From the NCBI GenBank assembly GCA_943704495.1, contig CALSCR010002607.1:1-34069 (forward strand): a stretch of 34,069 bases of DNA. The letters run 5' to 3'. Origin of the DNA: Pigoraptor chileana (taxonomy: Eukaryota; Opisthokonta; Filasterea). Within the stretch, counting starts at the first letter, position 1; the number at the start of each line of letters is the position of its first letter. Below the pieces are notes generated by a model that was given only the letters and a program-made list of their open reading frames with translations, ran no database searches and was not told where the DNA came from. The translations under genes were made by a program, and so were the position numbers. Below are positions 18,945 through 29,559 of this stretch, piece by piece.

Positions 18945-19539
18945 ATGCTGCGTGTGCGTTTATGGTGTGCGTTTATGTGTGTGCGGGCGTGCGGGCGTGC
19001 GTGTGCGTTGTTTGCGTGGGTGTCGTGTTGAATATCCGGTGCAGTTTGTGTGTTTGTGTGTGTTTTATTGTGTTGCAATTATGGCGGCGCAGTCTCGCAC
19101 AGAAAGGACAGCATTGCAATAACAGCAGCCGTGTCATGTGCGTGTGTCTTTAATGAGCGAGACGATTCCTATGAAAGTGCCGTCGACTGAACAAACAGAG
19201 GTCTCTTTCAACACTCTCTTTTTTTTTGAACCTGAGCTTACCAGCAAGTGTGACCTCATTCGCACTAATTACTGCTCCGAGTGCTAAGCTCCGGGGGCGC
19301 CTAAATGACAGTGGACCAGTGTAACGCGGTATATAATTTTAATGCCGAGTTTCCGCTTATTTTGTGATTTGCTCCACTCGCTTCGGTTGGCACGTGCAAA
19401 TTGACTCACCAATTTCGACAATTGCATCAACACTGTTTCTGCAGATTCAATATAAACATCTAACGTCATCAAAAACAAAAGTGCGCAATGGTCTCTTATT
19501 TTTACTGTCTGATTTGACTCCATCTGTCGAAGCTCGACT
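18945..19539. other. Intergenic DNA between USP19-like and F-box genes
   Basis: A TG/CG-rich tract follows the USP stop codon (18950-19065). The rest holds no exon that I can support. A CACGTG lies at 19390, about 150 bases before the next ATG. Confidence 0.5.
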
Positions 19540-21773
19540 ATGTCGGTTGCCGAATTCGACGTTTCAGCGCTGCCCCGCGACGCGCTCAACTTCATAATCC
19601 AATACGTGGATGCTCACACCCTCCGATTGGTATGTATGTGTGTGCATGCGGTTTTGTTGTTGATAGCGATGTTGTTTTAGTAATGCAACGTAAGATTTTA
19701 TTCCAAACTTGACGGCTGAAAAAGCTTTTTCAAACCGTTCAACTTCGTTTCAGGTGTGTCGCACATGGCGAGATGCGATTGATGCCAAGTCGGACTATTG
19801 GCACAACCGTTACTGCGACTCGTACGGTGATATAACCGCGGTCACTGCAATCTTACGCGATGCAGGATGCGCTCCCTCTGTCTCATTCGGAGGCGGCGAT
19901 CCCCTCGGCGAGTGTCTCGGCTGGACTCAGACGTCAGATGAGAACGGCGTTGTTTGGATGCGCCGTTATGCAGCCCGCGTTGCTCTCACCGACGAAGATC
20001 TGACTCGTCTTTCGGCACATGCGAAGGATTGCTTTAAGACTGCAGAGGCATTATTGCACGAGTGTCGTCAGATGCACCAGAATGCGCAGGAACAACAAGG
20101 CAGTGGCAATCACGCCGACTGTGAGATGCCTGATGCCGAGGGGGCCGGTACCCACCCGGAACAGTCGGGGCAAGGTCGCGTGGCTCCTCCCGCAGCCGGC
20201 GCCGCTGACGTTGAGAAAAAGATCGATGCTGCGTGTTCGCTGCTTCTGAAGGTCTTAAGTGGGTTTTTTGCCATTTTTGAGTGGTCTCTGTGGTTTATTT
20301 GTTGCGCTGTGTGTGTGTGTATGTGTGTGTGTCGTTTGTGCAGCATATTGCTTGTATTGTATCATGCATCTGCTGATCGAAACTCCAAACATGCGCACAC
20401 GCTTGCATTCACACACATAAATGGTACATACATACACACACACACACTCGCCTTGCTACAACACGCAGCCATCTTGCCTGAGCACCGCCCAACGTTCTTT
20501 CTTCTCGCATTTGTGTGTCACGTGCTCGCCGCCGAAGAGGAAACCCTTCAAATCATTGAAATGATGGATGCGATTGAAGCTGACGACGGCGAAGACAAGT
20601 CAATGCAGCGCAGCATTGAAGGTGTGTGCGTGTGTGTGTGTGTGTTCATATTCGTGTTCATGTTTTTGTGTTGTGTGTACGTATATATCTGTCTGTCTGC
20701 CAGTCTGTGTGCTTATGTATGCGTGTCTGTGTGTGTCTGTCTGTGTGCTTAGATATGAGTGTCTGTGTTTTTGTCTGTGTGTTTATGTATGCGTGTCTGT
20801 GTGTTTTGTGTATGTGTGCACCACTTCACGAAATGACCAGTTCAGTATAGCACATGTGTTGGGGCATGACAGTGTGTGCAGTCAAATATCGCGATTAGAG
20901 ACGCTGTTTCGAATTGACCGTTTATCATATTCAAATTGAGCGCACCTGTCAAAATGGCCACACATTGTGTCTCTTTACCTTTACAGAATTGCGGAAGGAA
21001 GTGACGCGGCTTGTGCAGACTCAGGAAGAGACCGAGGGTGCGTTTCTGTCAATCTGTTCTGGTTTTGTGTTTTTTGTTTCTCCTCCCCCCTCCCCTTTAC
21101 CCGCACTCACTGACATATCTTGTCGGCCACTCCGAAGCATGCATGCTCATTTGCACACACATGAACACATATGATACACACACTACTTTATATATGTATA
21201 TATTCATATGTATATATATTCTCCTAAATTCCTGTCAATTGTCAACAGAGCATGCGGCACTGCTTGATGACGGACGCCGCTCTTTATCCAACGCCGTGCG
21301 CGGTGTGCTTGGCCGCATATTCGACCGATTCGACCGTGACACTGACGGCATTCTCAGTATGTCGGAATTCAGTGAGTACGTTTTTCGTACGAACGGACAG
21401 CGCATCGGACCCCCACAATTCCGATACTTTTTGTCGAATTTTCCGTCCACAAAGAAGGGACTGACGAAGGCGGGATTTCTTGAATTTTACCTGCGACAAA
21501 CACTCGAAGATCCAGAGGAAACGGTGCGTCTCTTTTTGTTACATTGCGTTTATTGCGTGGTTCGTTCTCAGCCTCACAACCTACTCACGGGTCACAAGAA
21601 TGTGCACACTCATACGCGCACACGCTCACACACACACACAAGACGCGCGTGCATTAATTGAATTAACACAAACAAGTCGACCGTGATCTAATTCAACCCC
21701 ACTGCAGTGGAAGGACCTCAAGTCGCACGGGTACAACCGATTCCTGGTGCCCGAGACCCCTGGCTCTGCGTGA
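19540..21773 (+). CDS. F-box and EF-hand protein, six exons, about 379 aa
   Basis: Exons 19540-19629, 19754-20258, 20469-20621, 20987-21037, 21249-21523 and 21708-21773 join in phases 0, 1, 1, 1, 0 to TGA. Residues about 10-45 form an F-box (LPRDALNFIIQYVD, then LRLVCRTWRDAI, then W), which would bind SKP1 in an SCF ubiquitin ligase. A calcium-binding EF-hand loop of 12 residues, DRDTDGILSMSE, lies at about 295-306 with Asp at 1, 3 and 5, Gly at 6 and Glu at 12. It is followed by a second helix-loop-helix-like segment without a canonical loop and a tail DPEETWKDLKSHGYNRFLV. Between them are a Gln/Ala-rich linker, a hydrophobic helix (RPTFFLLAFVCHVLAAE) and an acidic coil. The substrate is unknown. 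Calcium control of an SCF receptor is inference. Confidence 0.85.
20306..20452 (+). repeat. F-box gene intron 2: TG arm then CA arm
   Basis: In intron 20259-20468 the TG tract (about 20306-20332) follows the donor and CA tracts (about 20394-20410 and 20430-20450) precede the acceptor. This is the clearest of the paired arrangements. Confidence 0.8.
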
Positions 21774-23030
21774 CAGCGCATAACTTACCCGTTAGCCATT
21801 GTGTGTGTGTGTGTGTCGGCGTTAATGGCTGACACCCCGGATTGTGCCCAGGCTGTGCCGCCCCCGCACGTCCGTCGAGAGACTTGTCTTATTCGTAGGC
21901 AAGGCGCGTTTTCGCCGGGGCGGCCGGTCAGGGAAAAATGGGGAATGAATAAATCTTCAGATATTGGCCATCACTGTTGTTACTGCAAAACAACTGTCAA
22001 TGACAATGACATTGCAGGCGTCCTCTATGGTGGTGGAGCCGTCCAGATTGACTCAGTGCGACAATGTAAGGAAGGTCTTTTGCCAGGACCAGACAGTCAC
22101 AGGAAGGAATTCGGTAAGCGGAGCGGCTGACAGAGTTCCAGACACATTTATAAGTTAACCTTCTGTAGTACTTCAAGAACGGAGAGATTGAACGACACTT
22201 GCGATTTACAGCCACCAAAGTCCGTCCTCAGTTGTCTCATGAAGATTCGACGTAGTTGTTTATTCTAATTGTGATACTTCAGTGGACGAGTCCTCAGTAC
22301 CCCTGTGACACTTCAATGTACAGTAGTAGCCCTTCTTGATGCCATCGATATCACACTCACAAACTAAGTCACTTACATTACTATTCCAATCGGGGAGGCG
22401 GGTTGACTTCAAAAACGCTTTTCAACTGACTGCACACGCTATGCCACTTCACTTATTTCAAGCAGAGTACCACGATAACCGTCGGCTTTTAGGCAACAGA
22501 CGGCCGCCACCAATACAATTATCACACTGAACACATAGTCAAGGACAGTCTCGGGTCAGTGGCCAGTCAGCACGATGATAACCAATGATTGCCAGGACAC
22601 AGTCTCACTGCTGAGAGCCCTATGTACATACCATGTAACGCATTGACAATCGAAACTGTCGCAACAAATGTTTAATGAGACAAACATTTGAAGGTCCATC
22701 ACGGTTACATAACCGTTGCGGTCTCACAGTATATGACTGTGCCGACAAATCGACTTTCACCAAAAGGGTTTGCGAATAATGGACCCACTTAGTTCTACAT
22801 TGGCAAGGGCCGGTCAGCATTGATTCCGGGTGTCGACTGCTAGTTGGAACAACATCGCGCGAGTCACGTGGCCTGCGAGTGTTGGCGCACACAACAACAC
22901 AACAGCACACACTGTTCAGATAACACAAGCCACTCCAGCCGGCACATCGGATTCCATCCCATCCAATGCATAGGACGGTGCAGCAGCAACGCGTTGGCCG
23001 TCTGCTTTCACTGTTACTGACACAACAGGG
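21774..23030. other. Intergenic DNA after the F-box gene
   Basis: No exon can be supported. AATAAA at about 21949 may serve as the poly(A) signal of the F-box gene. The stretch 22250-22640 is rich in CAGT and ACTG words but has no clear repeat unit. A CACGTG lies at 22864. Confidence 0.5.
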
Positions 23031-23357
23031 ATGCTTCGGCAGTGTCGCTGGTTGCGGGGATCGGGGGACGCATGCCGTGCATCTTGTACTCTAACTCCAC
23101 GTCCGCGTCAGTTCAGTCGACATGAGGGAAGCAGAGTTCTGGCTCTGCCGTTCAAACGTTGCGTCTGTTTGGCTTGCAGAAACGAGCCCGTGCTACGACC
23201 CCTGACGGCACACATTGTCGCTTCCTTCGCCACCCCAGATCTGCTGGCGCACGACAAGGCAGCCGCCGTTACCGCCGTTGTCATACCCGTCGGCCGTATG
23301 GCCCGTTGTTGCATCATCTCTAGTAACGTACGTGTAGTGCACACGCAAAAAACTTAG
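23031..23357 (+). CDS. Possible small protein, about 108 aa
   Basis: A single open frame starts at ATG 23031 and ends at TAG. The first 45 residues (starting MLRQCRWLRG) are rich in Arg and Ser and lack acidic residues apart from one Asp and one Glu, which resembles a mitochondrial presequence. The family is not recognised. An acceptor-like TTGGCTTGCAG at about 23180 raises the option that this is the second exon of a spliced gene. Its stop overlaps the stop of the convergent minus-strand gene by two bases. It could be chance. Confidence 0.3.
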   Translation: MLRQCRWLRGSGDACRASCTLTPRPRQFSRHEGSRVLALPFKRCVCLACRNEPVLRPLTAHIVASFATPDLLAHDKAAAVTAVVIPVGRMARCCIISSNVRVVHTQKT

Positions 23358-26300
23358 CGGGGCGTGAACTCGGCGTGGCAGACATATTCGCCGTAATCGT
23401 CACAAAACGACGACAGCTCCGCCGCTGTCTGCCCTATGACATCGTCCAGAAGAGTCTTTTCGAGGCTGCAAATAAATAAATAAATAATAAAACACGGCAA
23501 AAAAAAGGATTAGGAGGACGTGCGATTATTGCAAACACTATACTACTGACAAAAATGGAGTAATTCCACTGCAATACTGCACCGACGGTGCAACAATGCA
23601 GCACAATTGCCCTCCTGACAAACACGCACAGTCTGTGCGTCTGTGCGTGTCTGTGCGTATTTGAGAGAGAAACAACAAACACACACACATACACTGTGAC
23701 AATGTGGACACACTCACTGCTCAAACAAATGGTACTGGTCGAACATCGAGTCAGGGCTCACGTGACTCGTCCGCTTCACGTGCGCCTCAAACCGCCGCTT
23801 GCCACCCCGAATGCGATCCAGCATCGCCGCAGACACATACCCAAGCACCTTGCCCTCCCGCCCATCGTCACCACACACGGCCACCGACACCCGAGTCACG
23901 TGCCTCCCTTCCGCTCCGTCACCGTCACCGTCACCATCACCGTCTCCACCCGGGCGGTCGTCATTACCATGCTTGCGTCCCGCATTCGCATGCAAATCCA
24001 CCCCCTCCACGTCACTACCCTCGTTCAACCGACGCAGCGCTTCCAGTCGCTGCAAACGCTCCCGCCGTCGATCCGATTCAATATCGAACATGGCGTCATT
24101 TCTATCGTCGTCGCCGTTGACGTCGACATGACGGACATTTGACGCACGAGGGGCATCATTTGCGCCTCCATTTGTGAATGCGACCAGGCGCTCCGTGTCA
24201 TTCCTGCGAACTTCAAAGTGGTGTCCTTCAGTCGCACCAAGCCACCGGCGGCGGATGTCCTGCGCAGAGCATACGGGGGTGGGGAGGAGGAGTGAGGAAA
24301 GAGACCTTCAGTATTGAAAACGCCTCAGCATAAGCCCAGCGACTCGAACAGTGAGGAGAGAGAGAGTGTGTGTGTGTGAAGAGAAAGGAGTAGAAGTTGT
24401 CGGTTGTTGATTTTTGTGTGGCAAGTGTGCGATCATGCTTGGGTGATTGTCATCAACGCCGCAATAGTCTCCCACACAAAGCACTTTCGACTGTGTTACT
24501 GCTTCTTTGATAAATCCACTCCCGACACCCAAAACATGAAAGGCCACCAATGATCCTCAGCAGAGGACATCACCCCATAACCACAGCCCCAGTTTCATCA
24601 CACACAACATCCGCAACACATTGCAAACAATACACTCTCTAACCAAGTTCCACTTGAACCAACATCAACGACAACTACAGTCACAACATAAAGACAACGT
24701 CCGCAATCACAATAAGTACAAAGACAACAACAGCAATAACAAAAAACATCCACACCAACCTCCTCCTCTCTGTCAAGACGTGCGATTCCCTCCATCACGC
24801 CTGCCATTGCAGCCTCCGGGAGCATCGCAGCCATCGCCGCACCGCTCTTGGCTGCATCCAGCCGCTTCATTTCTCCGGCCGTATCTTCCAAAAGTTCGTC
24901 AAGCAACAGTGAGGCCAGCTTATCTGAATTGCGCGAAATGGCCTCCGCACCGATCCTCGTCACACGCCGCACAAGAGTGCTGTCCACGCCCGCCCGCCCT
25001 GTCGGTACAGCGACATCCCCGTCTCCCCCACGACCCCTCGCTGCCTCCTCTTTGAGTGCGCGCAGTTCGGCCATCTGCCGGTCTGCCTCTGCGTCCAGCC
25101 ACGCCTGCCTCGCAATCTCGCGTTGGGTGACGGCTCTGTTGGATGTGGGAGATGGGCTTCGCATGCTGGACACATCACGTGACGGAGGCCGCGCAATGCG
25201 ATCGTCCTATAAACATACATTGGCAAACAAAATGGAAGGAAAAAAATAATTGTTTGAGTATAGCCCAAACCTCGTGTTGTATGCGTATTGTGGTGTGTGT
25301 CCGTGTGGTGTGTGCTATTATTGGTTGACAACGCTGTTATTTGATGTTTGTGTGCGTGTGCGTGTGTGTGTATGTGTGTGTGTTGTGCGAGACGTATTTT
25401 AGCGTCCGATCAACAATACATGTGCCAAGTTCAATCCCATCAACACACATAAACATGGTCAGCGCCCATTAAAGAACAGCATGTCAACCAGCAAAAGCAC
25501 ACCAACACACACACGGACATACACACACACACGCACACACAAATCGTACCTTCACCGGTGGCGGAGACGGCGATCCCCGCAGTATGCGCTGTCTGTGGGC
25601 CTCAGCCGCCTCACGTGCGCGTCTCGCAACCTCTCTGTCCCTGGCAACATCACGTGACAGGAGTACGGAAGTGCGTCGTGCTCGCGCGGGGTCGACCACG
25701 TGCTTCTCGACGGCGGACACAGGCAGTGATCCCCCACCACCCCGGCTGCATGCATCAACCATAGCACTCGCGCCCACGCCCGTCCCACACTCGCCCCTCC
25801 TCAGCATGTCCAACACGGTGCGTGCGTTGGGAAAACTCCCAGCATCACTCTTTAATTCGTCCCCCATGCCGCCCGATTCGCCGGCCAAATGCCTCCGCGT
25901 TCCCCTGGGAATTAATAGGCCACGCTTTGTCGTCATTGCCGCCGCTTCTCCCATCAGTTTAGACGCAGTGCCCGACACATCCTCCCCCGCATCAAGCCCG
26001 GCTATGCACACAGCAAGCTTATGCATCAGCGCTGTCGCCTTGTCACGTGCCGCATCGTATGGCGCCCCGCGTGATCCGCGAACAGATGCGGATCGACCGC
26101 CGCTTTTGTGTGGTGGCGGGATTTTCTTTGGAGGTTGGCGGTGGCGCGCGGGTTTCACATCTATAATCTTGTGGTGGGGGCCAGTAACAATGCGAAGGTC
26201 CTCCCTTTCTGACCGTCCGGTGTGCGTCGTGTGCGTCGTGCGTGTTGCGTGTGTGGGCTGTGCGGCGTGTGCGAGTGCGGCGGCGGCAGCACCGGGCGGC

Positions 26301-26851
26301 ATGTGCGCCCACAATGGACGCGGTCCATATGGCCCCACAGGAAGCGACGCGTACATTCCAGCCATTCCCTTGCGGATGTCATGCTGTGCCAGTCGCTGCG
26401 CTGCCGAGATGCGGTCCGCCGGCGCAGATGCCTGTTATATATACACAACGAAGCCAGATTGGGCAAGCAATGCCCAGCATCAGCGCACGAAAAAGAACAG
26501 TAGGAAGATAAAATCACTCAACACACACACACACACACACACAATAATATTTGGACCTGTGTGGATCCATACAGAGAAGATGCGTACCCCGATGGCAACT
26601 GGCTTTGGTGGAGCGTAATCTGTCTCGCTGTTCTGGCGCTCGTGTGACAAGACGAGCCGAGTCGCCTTGTGTTGCGATTGATGCAGAGTGAAAAAAATAA
26701 TTGCACAAACGGATGTCGAGATTAGAAATAACTCATTACGCGCACGCGCGAGTGTGTGTGTGTGTGTGTGTGTCGCGACATCATCGAATCGAATCACCAC
26801 ATCGCCGCACACGTTCAAGCACTTCATGTACAGCAAACACAACCCCACCAT
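23354..26851 (-). CDS. Long minus-strand gene of unknown function, about 690-700 aa
   Basis: On the minus strand the secure exons are 26665-26588, 26431-25550, 25206-24760, 24259-23718 and 23465-23354. Phases 0, 0, 0, 2 agree and the frame ends at TAA. They encode 686 aa. A short first exon probably starts at ATG 26851 or 26827 and joins in phase 0; its donor is uncertain. The protein is low-complexity and charged. It has an Ala/His-rich N-terminal part, Ser/Pro stretches (SSMRSPSPTSN), coiled-coil-like acidic/Arg helices (ALKEEAARGRG, DKLASLLLDELLEDTAGEM), a Gly/Asp run and a conserved-looking C-terminus (HLEKTLLDDVIGQTAAEL, then CDDYGEYV). The paired 'L(L)D(E)L(L)EDTA' and 'LLDDVIGQTA' helices recall centriolar-satellite proteins such as moonraker/KIAA0753, from memory and at low confidence. 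Confidence 0.78.
24303..24378. repeat. Second short dispersed repeat with GA/GT tail
   Basis: GACCTTCAGTATTGAAAACG, then CCTCAG, AAGCCC, CGACTCGAAC, then GAGGAGAGAGAG and TGTGTG. The same order occurs at 31236-31300 (GACCTTCAATACTTCAAAAC, CCTTACGC, AAGCCC, CGACTCCAAC, GAGAGGAGAGAG). The copy lies in an intron of the minus-strand gene. Confidence 0.75.
25325..25549 (-). repeat. Intron of minus-strand gene: TG arm near donor, CA arm toward acceptor
   Basis: Read in the sense of the minus-strand gene, the TG tract lies directly after the donor (plus-strand CA at 25507-25541). The CA tract lies in the 3' half (plus-strand TG at about 25350-25384). The polarity therefore follows the gene and not the genome strand. 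Confidence 0.75.
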
Positions 26852-27187
26852 TTCGCAGCAACGTCTCCTCAAACCGCGTCTGCGAGTGTGAAATAAATAT
26901 AATCCCTCCCTTTTCTTTGTCTGCACCAAATGGATTGCGAGGTAGAAGTATACTGCCGTTTTTTGAATCTGTTTTGGGTTTTGTCCAGTTGTAAAAATTG
27001 GCGGGAACCCGCTATTTGAAACTCAGCCGCGCCCGATTGGATTATACGCAATCTCGCAAAAAAAAGACAATAGTGCGTGGACCAAACTGAACTCCACGGC
27101 AAAGTACGTGAGTGCCGGCCCCTGGTCCACAGCTCAGTACCCCTGAAAAACACCGAACGGGGGTATCGGCAGCACATACATAATAGT
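26852..27187. other. Short intergenic stretch
   Basis: Probable leader and promoter of the long minus-strand gene plus the 3' flank of the next minus-strand ORF. No motif that I can support. Confidence 0.4.
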
Positions 27188-27478
27188 TCACGGCCCAGAT
27201 TTGAAGTCGGGGGAGTTGTGATTAACCAATTCTAAAAAGGTTCTGTAGGCCATTGCCTTGGCTGACACATTTTTTTGACTGTGGGGTAATTCATTTCCTG
27301 TCGCTTGTTGCATTCCCGATTCAAGGACAACGGCACGCAGCATGCCGAGTAATCTGTCCACGACTAACGGCAGAGAATTAATACCGCCGAAACTACCGAC
27401 ACATCCGCTGATTGCCCTGCAAAAAGCGTAACCAGATTCCATTGACCTATCCGCATCTCGTGAGTAGTGACCACGCAC
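27188..27478 (-). CDS. Hypothetical small ORF, up to 96 aa
   Basis: An open frame on the minus strand with a first ATG at about 27442, or an acceptor-like TTTTTGCAG at about 27420 that would make it a terminal exon. It encodes a helical segment (INSLPLVVDRLLGMLRAVVL) and AKAMAYRTFLELVNHNS, then TGA. It has no family match. It lies 110 bases downstream of TMEM167B on the same strand. Evidence is only length and composition. Confidence 0.3.
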   Translation of the reverse strand: MRGHYSRDADRSMESGYAFCRAISGCVGSFGGINSLPLVVDRLLGMLRAVVLESGMQQATGNELPHSQKNVSAKAMAYRTFLELVNHNSPDFKSGP

Positions 27479-27588
27479 GTGACAGCATTAGGTTAAGTTA
27501 GTGAAAACCAACAAGGAGACGGAATGACCCACCATTAAGTACTGCACCGGGTGAGCAGTAAATGCAAACGGAGAAGTTTGAAGCGAAG

Positions 27589-28305
27589 TTACTTTAGTAG
27601 AAGCAAGTACACACCCATCGCAAAGCAAGAGATAGACACAAAAACATGCAATCTTGTACCGATTACAGACGCTGCAGAAGAAAAGACATGGAGGAATGAG
27701 GGACAGTTAAGCGCATGAAGAATGACAGAGCAAAACAAGGACGCCATATCCTTCTGCGTGCACAATAGCACATACAAAGGGTCTAAAAGACAGCTGCACG
27801 TCAGCACACAAACCAAACAGTCTCACTTGCCTTTGTAAAAAGCACCAAATAGCCCCTTCTTCTCAGAAAGAAAGTATGACCTCAGGCGGGGAACGTGGCG
27901 GATGTAGGCACACGTGCAGACGACAAGCAGCACAAAGGTCAAGATGCCCTCGAAAGAGTAGACTGCAGGAAAGAGTCGTACGAATGGAGGGTGGTTAGGT
28001 GGCGGCTTCAATCAGTCAAAGTGGTGAGGCAATCCACACGGTCGAATCATTGTCGCAGGCCCGAACAGGCAAACGGAAAGATATAGAATCATGGACATCC
28101 ATTAAAGCAAAGTCTGCCATCATTTTCCCCAATAAATACGTTCCCATACGAAAGCATGGTGAACAAGTCAGCGTGTACAAACTATGCGATGGGGGAAATC
28201 AGAGGTGCGAGAATCTTCGAAACACCCGCGTCAGAGAAGGTAAATATATGCGATGAAGTCATAAAAACACAACTTTTAAATCAGAAGGTGCTCACTATTC
28301 GTCAT
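27589..28305 (-). CDS. TMEM167B: TMEM167B/KISH small Golgi membrane protein, 74 aa
   Basis: A KISH-family protein with two membrane helices, involved in early secretory traffic. On the minus strand the exons are 28305-28296 (10 coding bases, MTN plus one base), 27962-27831 and 27671-27589. The product has the same length as human TMEM167B as I recall it (74 aa). It keeps the family order MTNIYS, then [30 protein letters not shown] and a C-terminal hydrophobic helix ending LLLLK. Exon 2 can be joined in frame to exon 3 only with a GC donor (AAAG then GCAAGT), the classic GC-AG type; the GT three bases on breaks the frame. The start is fixed by the phase 1 junction MTN-I. It lies head to head with the His-rich gene at 29060. 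Confidence 0.94.
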
Positions 28306-29059
28306 TCTCTAAGTCTTTGGGCTTGAGGCCCAACTTTCTCGCGGTAGGCCACCACGGAGGATCCACAAGTTGCGAAGCTTTTTTCCCTTTCTATATCTTT
28401 CAGATCCGTCCACTTTTCACACAATACATGTTCTCAGAGTAATATGACAATTTTGAAAACCATATTGCTCTGTTTGCTCTCGTACCAAGCAATTAAGATG
28501 AACTGTCTCAGAATCGTTGGTTGGACTGAAGGAGTTCGCTCGTCCGATTTTCCGATCCGCAAAATCATAGATTTTACGAAAGTAAAAATTGGGTCTTGGC
28601 GTGACGTCATCCTGTGGGCAAAAAAGTAACAGTAGGTTTTCTTGTGGACAGTCCCCAATTAGCATACTTCACTAAAGTATTCTTTTAATACAAGAATCTA
28701 TTTAAATCGTATCATGTGTGAATAATTATATAAAAGTAAATTCTATACGTGTGTTATAGTAATAATAATTTGATACTTAAGTTTGTATCCGTTTGCGGAC
28801 TCCATTCGTGGGTTTCCGAGATGCCTTCCAGGTCATGGGTGCAACTGATCACATGTGGTTTGCATATGTTCCTGTACTGACGGCCCCCCTTTACGCATGC
28901 ACACATTGTGTGTATGTGCTGGTATACGTGTGTGCATGCGGGACGTGAACTGTTTGAAATGCCAGAATAACAGGTATGCTGTTGCCCTGAACTGAGTCGA
29001 AGCGAGGGTTCAAAAGGCCTCATCTCCTGCAATTTTCGAAACAGTATTATAATCCAAGA
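28306..29059. other. Shared upstream region of TMEM167B and the His-rich gene
   Basis: About 750 bases separate two divergent starts. 28440-28790 is AT-rich. Short ORFs here on both strands give nothing recognisable. Confidence 0.5.
28602..28609. promoter_or_regulatory. CRE-like palindrome TGACGTCA
   Basis: A perfect TGACGTCA about 300 bases upstream of the TMEM167B start. bZIP factors of the CREB/ATF type bind this word. The same octamer occurs inside coding sequence near 16067, so location alone is weak proof. Confidence 0.3.
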
Positions 29060-29416
29060 ATGGGAAATCACCACAGCCACTCGCACGATAGCCACGGGCA
29101 CTCGCATGACAATCACGGACACTCACATGGTGGTACGTGCTTATGGCCTTTTTCTGTTGCAAAGTGCAGGCTCAGCTGACTCTGGCTTTGACTGTCGCGG
29201 TGACGCAATATCTGTGATCTGTTGTAAGAGCTCACAAACTAATAATATAATGTCTCCGATGTGGTTTTGTTTCATGGGGCAGCAGCATGCGCGAAGCCTG
29301 CAGGCAAGGAAGGACAGGATGCCGCACCGACCACTGCATCGCCGCAATCGTCGCAGCCGGCAGCGGCCCCATCAAGCGAGAGCACTCCATCATCAGACAG
29401 CTCAACGTCACATTGA
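29060..29416 (+). CDS. Small His-rich, probably metal-binding protein, about 68 aa
   Basis: Exon 1 (29060-29132) encodes MGN followed by His-Ser/His-Gly/His-Asp/Asn alternation with ten His in the first 23 residues (HSHDSHGHSHDNHGHSHG). Exon 2 (29283-29416) adds ACAKPAGKEGQDAAP and a Ser/Pro/Ala-rich tail ending SSTSH plus TGA. The junction is phase 1, GT-AG. The acceptor is a tandem CAGCAG, so products differing by one Ala are possible. HxH clusters suggest zinc, nickel or copper binding, as in ZIP/CDF loops and metal-storage peptides. No membrane segment or fold is visible. The family is not recognised. Confidence 0.65.
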
Positions 29417-29559
29417 ATACACACCTGCCCTTTGCCCTTTCTTTTGTGTTGACGGAATGATTTCCAGAGCGGCGCGACATAGCATTCATCTCACTCTTAT
29501 GGTCTACGGAGACTATTTTATTCAAAAGTGAAAGCTCGGCACCAACAATCTCATGTAAT

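Noticed and set aside
22288-27145. Shared word CTCAGTACCCCTG at about 22289 and 27133
   Set aside because: A single 13-base match without extension on either side is too short to call a repeat in this repeat-rich DNA.
28980-29040. Sequence with GGTTCAAAA resembling a tRNA T-arm
   Set aside because: No cloverleaf can be formed around it and no matching acceptor stem or D-arm is present.
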